64,000 nt of DNA from NCBI GenBank assembly GCA_039033415.1, contig JBCCCR010000010.1:124001-188000 (forward strand). The letters run 5' to 3'. This stretch comes from Pseudomonadota bacterium. Its GTDB lineage: Bacteria; Pseudomonadota; Gammaproteobacteria; Xanthomonadales; SZUA-38. Both the position numbers and the translations under genes were made by a program. Shown here piece after piece: positions 63,427 to 64,000 of this stretch. Each line of letters starts with the position of its first letter. Position 1 is the stretch's first letter. The notes beneath the pieces are model-generated. The model had not been told where the DNA came from and did not search any database. It saw nothing but the letters and a program-made list of their open reading frames with translations.

Positions 63427-64000
63427 ATGACATTACCTAACCAGCCCACCGTGCTGCTCGCAGCCCTGTTTCTGGCGGCCTGCGCCTCGTCGCCACGGGT
63501 GCAGACGGGCCCCGATGCCCGGGTGAACGCCCAGGGCCTGCATTTTGTAGACAACACGGACATGAGTGAAGCCTGGTTTCGCCCGGATGCTGATCTCACG
63601 CAATACAACAAACTGATGATTGTCAGCGCGGGTACGCACTTCGTCGATGCCGAAGCCGCGTCGGACAAGCAGCGCCAAAGGTATGAGCGGTTCGAAGAAA
63701 TCATGATCGAGGAGTTCACGCTGGCACTTCGGGAACTGCGTGGCTTTGAAATCACCGACACGCCGGGGCCGGGTGTGCTGTTACTGCACGGCGCGGTCGT
63801 CAATGTGACGTTGGAAGAAAACAACCCCGGTCCACGGGAGCGCGTATTTGTGAACGAGCTGGGCTCCGCTGATCTGGTCATCGATCTGCGAGACTCGGTA
63901 ACCGGCCAGGAGATTGTGGCTGCCCGCGACAACGGCGTGCTGGAAAGTGCTGGAGGCCGAATGACGGAGCTTAGCGACGCCGCAACCTCGGCCGCTGCGC
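63427..64000 (+). CDS. DUF3313-like lipoprotein, cut by window edge
   Basis: ATG 63427 has AGGAG upstream. The visible 191 codons start with a lipoprotein signal (MTLPNQPTVLLAALFLAAC, Cys19). Later come F-V-D-N-T-D-M-S-E-A-W-F-R-P-D-A-D, Y-N-K-L-M-I, and V-L-L-L-H-G-A-V-V-N-V-T-L-E, which resemble DUF3313 outer-membrane-associated lipoproteins. The 3' end lies outside the window. It follows the DUF6515-like gene by 16 bp, so the two are probably one operon. Confidence 0.82.
   Translation, partial: MTLPNQPTVLLAALFLAACASSPRVQTGPDARVNAQGLHFVDNTDMSEAWFRPDADLTQYNKLMIVSAGTHFVDAEAASDKQRQRYERFEEIMIEEFTLALRELRGFEITDTPGPGVLLLHGAVVNVTLEENNPGPRERVFVNELGSADLVIDLRDSVTGQEIVAARDNGVLESAGGRMTELSDAATSAAA

Overview
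The window comes from a GC-rich chromosome of a Gram-negative, aerobic, heterotrophic bacterium, most likely a marine or soil gammaproteobacterium related to Xanthomonadales/Chromatiales. This placement is inference from three things: three TonB-dependent outer-membrane receptors, many lipoproteins and large secreted proteins, and the C-terminal tail style of those proteins. There is no rRNA, tRNA, CRISPR array, prophage or complete insertion sequence. Genes are densely packed on both strands. About 40 protein genes are supported, with one partial gene at each edge.

Region 1 (1-14.7 kb): a siderophore-type TonB receptor cut by the left edge, a beta-lactamase-fold lipoprotein, an S41 peptidase with a duplicated N-terminal domain, an M20 amidohydrolase, a secreted protein with an F-x-N-G-F-E tail, a CpcT/CpeT-like protein, a DUF418 membrane protein, an isocitrate lyase/PEP mutase-family enzyme, an ankyrin-ended secreted protein, a free TonB C-terminal domain and an NmrA-like lipoprotein. 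Region 2 (15-23.6 kb): a 1420-residue secreted propeller protein with an F-x-N-S-F-E tail, a helical-repeat protein with a TonB-C-like end, and a divergent GT2/GT-C glycosyltransferase pair. Region 3 (23.6-34.5 kb): a TonB receptor followed by a TPR-sulfotransferase, two copies of a 122-bp dispersed element and a REP-like palindrome, a second serine hydrolase, a seven-helix membrane protein and oligopeptidase B.

Region 4 (34.6-47.6 kb) is the most coherent system. It contains a periplasmic cyclophilin, a sodium:solute symporter, a TonB receptor, a LacI-family regulator and, divergently, a five-gene operon: Gfo/Idh/MocA oxidoreductase, aldo/keto reductase, TauD/SyrP-like 2-oxoglutarate dioxygenase, FAD glycerol-3-phosphate dehydrogenase and glycerol kinase. 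The same 16-bp palindrome lies upstream of the receptor gene and upstream of the operon. The set reads as a substrate-induced uptake and oxidative breakdown pathway for an unidentified compound that releases glycerol.

Region 5 (47.7-64 kb): a hybrid histidine kinase with a TPR sensor, an alpha/beta-hydrolase lipoprotein, a TPR-containing Ser/Thr kinase, an overlapping pair of sulfotransferase-like genes, a membrane-anchored metallophosphoesterase, a MarR regulator, a seven-blade FG-GAP secreted protein interrupted by one in-frame TAG, a DUF6515-like protein and a DUF3313-like lipoprotein cut by the right edge. Starts were chosen from signal peptides and Shine-Dalgarno sequences. Family names rest on motifs read by eye, not on database searches.
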